A stretch of DNA of 64,000 bases. Source: Monocercomonoides exilis (lineage: Eukaryota; Preaxostyla; Oxymonadida; Polymastigidae). Below are positions 63,501-64,000 of the stretch, in pieces. The translations under genes were made by a program, and so were the position numbers. The notes under the pieces were generated by a model. The model made no database searches, had not been told where the DNA came from, and saw nothing but the letters and a program-made list of their open reading frames with translations. The stretch spans positions 730,034-794,033 of the forward strand of contig LSRY02000046.1 of the NCBI GenBank assembly GCA_001643675.2, given 5' to 3'. Numbering within the stretch: the first letter of the stretch is position 1; each line of letters opens with the position of its first letter.

Positions 63501-64000
63501 CTGCCTCTTCTTCGCCTCTTCCACTTCCTTCGCTTTTTGCATTTGCTCTTCTTTCTCTTTCTGTCGCTGCTTCCTCCGCTCTTCACGTATCTCGTTCTCT
63601 TTCTCATAGTCTCGTTCAAGCTCTTCTTCCTCGTCCTCTTCTTCTCCTTCTTCTTCCTCCTCCTCCCTCCTCTTCTTCTTCTTCACCTTCCTCTTCCCTC
63701 ATTCTCCTCTGTCTTTGTTTCTTTTCCTTTGGTGGACGTGGCTTGTAAATCGGTTCAATCTCTTCTTCTTCATCCTCCTCTGCCTCGTCTGCCTCTTCCT
63801 CTCAACAGATGCAATCAACATCAGCTTCCATCTGCTGCAGCTCTCCTCACCAAACAGCTCCTCATCATTCGCTTCAATTGCCTCTTCTTCTCCTCCTTCT
63901 CCTTCCTCCTCCCTCTGCCACCATCGTCTCGTCCAGCGCAGCTGGCAGCACCATCCTTCTTGCTCTCTTGTGAGATGCCCTGAGTGCTGTGCAGTCTTCC
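54556..64000 (-). CDS. AK9: adenylate kinase 9 homologue (5' end outside window; 5' part frame-broken)
   Basis: This is a multi-domain adenylate/nucleoside kinase, in animals linked to cilia. Three P-loops are visible: GPPLSGKST (about 60060), GSHGAGKTT (about 58500) and GAPLAGKTT (about 56490). Each is followed by the kinase signature LDGFP (ATKEQ, about 59340; TTAED, about 57955; TTVTQ, about 56240). Zinc-ribbon-like linkers typical of AK9 recur: HFCPV (about 60645 and 58690), YRGYIFLLSS and YRSHVYLFAG. The C-terminus KLPPP-HGYLEQTLGKS, then ESALLYCALHVKA, matches human AK9 closely. Introns are 54895-54965 and 54729-54794. The main open frame runs from about 60690 to 54966. Upstream, same-strand coding sequence continues to the window edge but switches frame near 60685, 60858, 62085, 63670, 63795 and 63890. 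The long Glu/Lys-rich inserts also occur in human AK9. Either the sequence has indel errors there or the 5' half is decaying. Confidence 0.9.
62721..62811 (-). repeat. hexanucleotide repeat coding for (Ala-Ser)n in AK9 upstream region
   Basis: On the plus strand GCAGAA/GCAGAG is repeated about 15 times. In the open frame it reads GCT TCT, giving Ala-Ser dipeptides. This is the same dipeptide as in XPD but written with different codons. Confidence 0.9.

Noticed and set aside
62832-63983. Plus-strand open frame of 383 codons rich in Leu/Phe/Ser
   Set aside because: It is the complement of the Glu/Lys-rich AK9 upstream region. Low-complexity purine tracts lack stop codons in every pyrimidine frame.
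1-64000. Non-standard genetic code with TAA/TAG reassigned, as in some oxymonads
   Set aside because: TAA, TAG and TGA all occur as the final stop exactly where homologous proteins end (ArfGAP and biotin ligase TAA, COMMD4 and activase TAG, XPD and CDC27 TGA). No conserved position is read through a stop.
1-64000. tRNA, rRNA, snRNA or CRISPR features
   Set aside because: I saw no cloverleaf, conserved rRNA/snRNA core or spaced palindromic array while reading. A dedicated covariance-model scan would be needed to exclude small RNA genes.

Overview
The window is nuclear DNA from an intron-bearing, single-celled eukaryote. Fourteen protein genes lie on both strands. Ten are confidently placed eukaryotic orthologues: a WDR44-like protein, XPD/ERCC2, biotin-protein ligase, COMMD4, an ArfGAP, CDC27/APC3, PIG-X, UTP15, CCDC61 and adenylate kinase 9. 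They are interrupted by 44 modelled introns, mostly 44-195 bp and AT-rich. Exons are richer in GC and carry long Ser, Glu, Lys or Ser-Ala runs. TAA, TAG and TGA all end genes here, so the standard code is in use. CCDC61 and AK9 suggest a flagellated cell. A giant bacterial-type 2-hydroxyacyl-CoA dehydratase activase suggests an anaerobic or microaerophilic lifestyle. Together these suggest a metamonad-like protist, for example an oxymonad relative; that is inference, not something the sequence proves.

Layout. 1-1.7 kb: 3' part of a WDR44-like WD40 gene (minus). 2.2-16.5 kb: one enormous gene (plus) for a protein of about 4,590 residues with an N-terminal FYVE-type zinc finger, HEAT/ARM-like helices and dozens of poly-Ser tracts; its main exon is 12.1 kb. 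17.5-24.0 kb: three minus-strand genes, XPD helicase (TFIIH), biotin-protein ligase and COMMD4. 24.0-26.0 kb: AT-rich spacer. 26.0-28.8 kb: ArfGAP (minus), head to head with a TKL-type pseudokinase (plus, 29.3-31.7 kb). 31.7-36.9 kb: AT-rich desert holding a 3.47-kb DNA transposon with near-perfect 181-bp terminal inverted repeats and a decayed Tc1/mariner-type transposase. 36.9-39.8 kb: CDC27/APC3 (plus). 40.0-41.1 kb: PIG-X (minus), 144 bp head to head with UTP15 (plus, 41.3-43.6 kb). 43.9-46.7 kb: CCDC61 (minus). 47.0-54.3 kb: the giant double activase (minus). 54.6-64 kb: adenylate kinase 9 (minus), whose 5' portion is broken into several reading frames and runs off the window.

The genes do not form an operon. 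They serve separate core processes: transcription and repair (XPD), cell cycle (CDC27), ribosome assembly (UTP15), GPI anchors (PIG-X), vesicle traffic (ArfGAP, COMMD4, WDR44-like), flagellum and basal body (CCDC61, AK9) and acyl-CoA or biotin metabolism. Most points of interest are architectural: the giant Ser-rich FYVE/ARM protein, the bacterial-type activase with eukaryotic low-complexity insertions, an unusual 5' splice-site preference (GTNTG rather than GTAAG), and a transposon with fresh ends but a dead coding region.
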